NCBI RefSeq assembly: GCF_014634745.1
Contig: NZ_BMBP01000007.1
Coordinates: 1 to 64,000 of the forward strand
Direction of reading: 5' to 3'
Length of the DNA: 64,000 nt
From: Leuconostoc pseudomesenteroides KCTC 3652
GTDB taxonomy: Bacteria; Bacillota; Bacilli; Lactobacillales; Lactobacillaceae
The notes under the pieces are model-generated. The model did not search any database, had not been told where the DNA came from, and worked only from the letters and a program-made list of their open reading frames with translations. Positions within the stretch are counted from its first letter, which is position 1, and every line of letters starts with the position of its first letter. Below are positions 63,804-64,000 of this stretch, in pieces. The position numbers and the translations under genes were made by a program.

Positions 63804-64000
63804 ATGACAATTTTAAATTTAGATGATCAAGCAAAAGTCTCAGCATATCAAAAGTTTGTGCGTGAAAATCCAAGAGGACAAGTCACACAAGATCCACTAT
63901 GGGGTGAATTGAAAGCAAACTGGAACCACGTGTATGTTTATCATGAAACAGATGGTCAAATTGATGCAGTTATGTCAGTGCTAACAGTTGAGGCCGTCCC
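63804..64000 (+). CDS. FemABX-type aminoacyltransferase, 3' end outside window
   Basis: The first 65 residues of a protein beginning MTILNLDDQAKVSAY, with the FemABX N-terminal hallmark QVTQDPLWGELKANW (about residues 28-42). FemX/MurM-type enzymes add the first interpeptide amino acid to lipid II from aminoacyl-tRNA. It starts 5 bp after rex. The remainder lies beyond the window. Confidence 0.85.
   Translation, partial: MTILNLDDQAKVSAYQKFVRENPRGQVTQDPLWGELKANWNHVYVYHETDGQIDAVMSVLTVEAV

Overview
The window is ordinary low-GC chromosome from a lactic acid bacterium, most likely Leuconostoc or a close relative (Lactobacillaceae). This rests on the RpoB/RpoC sequences, the dltXABCD-acpS-alr order, Met-specific T-boxes, CRE-controlled ptsHI, a Rex box and WxL surface proteins. 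I see no phage, insertion sequence, CRISPR array or rRNA. Species assignment is inference.

Layout. 1-613: end of a tRNA cluster (Ser, Val, Asp, Trp, His, Leu) with a terminator. 614-8171: rpoB-rpoC with a structured leader. 8.3-10.1 kb: mrnC-rlmB-sigH-like. 10.2-12.2 kb (minus): a DUF915 hydrolase overlapping a degenerate PTS EIIC-like protein. 12.2-18.8 kb: the D-alanylation operon (dltX, a dltA broken by one in-frame TAG, dltB, dltC, dltD), then acpS-alr-mazF. 18.8-23.0 kb: a TetR regulator, a CiaRH-like two-component system with its own box, a PDZ-less HtrA and a thioredoxin. 23.1-25.6 kb: an ABC-2 efflux system behind a leader with a short upstream ORF. 25.7-34.9 kb: a methionine regulon with two Met T-boxes, metA, two trans-sulfuration enzymes, two YxjG/H-type methyltransferases, metQ, luxS and a PfoR-like membrane protein behind a riboswitch-like three-way-junction leader. 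35-42.5 kb: KimA-type K+ importer, a second two-component system, a PAP2 phosphatase, and gatD-murT (minus). 42.7-51.6 kb: two WxL surface proteins, a sugar-phosphate antiporter, and a very large secreted LRR/helical protein of unknown function. 51.7-58.1 kb: tdk-prfA-prmC-sua5, then an Rgg regulator divergent from an ABC exporter across a perfect 16-bp palindrome. 58.2-64 kb: ptsHI, tsaB-rimI-rimI-tsaD, rex and the start of a FemABX gene.

How the genes fit together. The envelope theme recurs: dlt plus alr, gatD-murT, CiaRH-HtrA, WxL proteins and FemX. The sulfur block forms one regulon sensing uncharged tRNA-Met, with LuxS returning homocysteine to the YxjG-type methyltransferases. The best candidates for something undescribed are the three-way-junction leader at 33.45-33.66 kb, the uORF leader at 23.13-23.40 kb, the catalytically stripped EIIC-like/DUF915 pair, the 1035-residue secreted protein, and a MurT lacking its zinc-ribbon cysteines. 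Three genes (mrnC, acpS, tsaB) appear to be transcribed from the start codon or a few bases before it, without a Shine-Dalgarno site.
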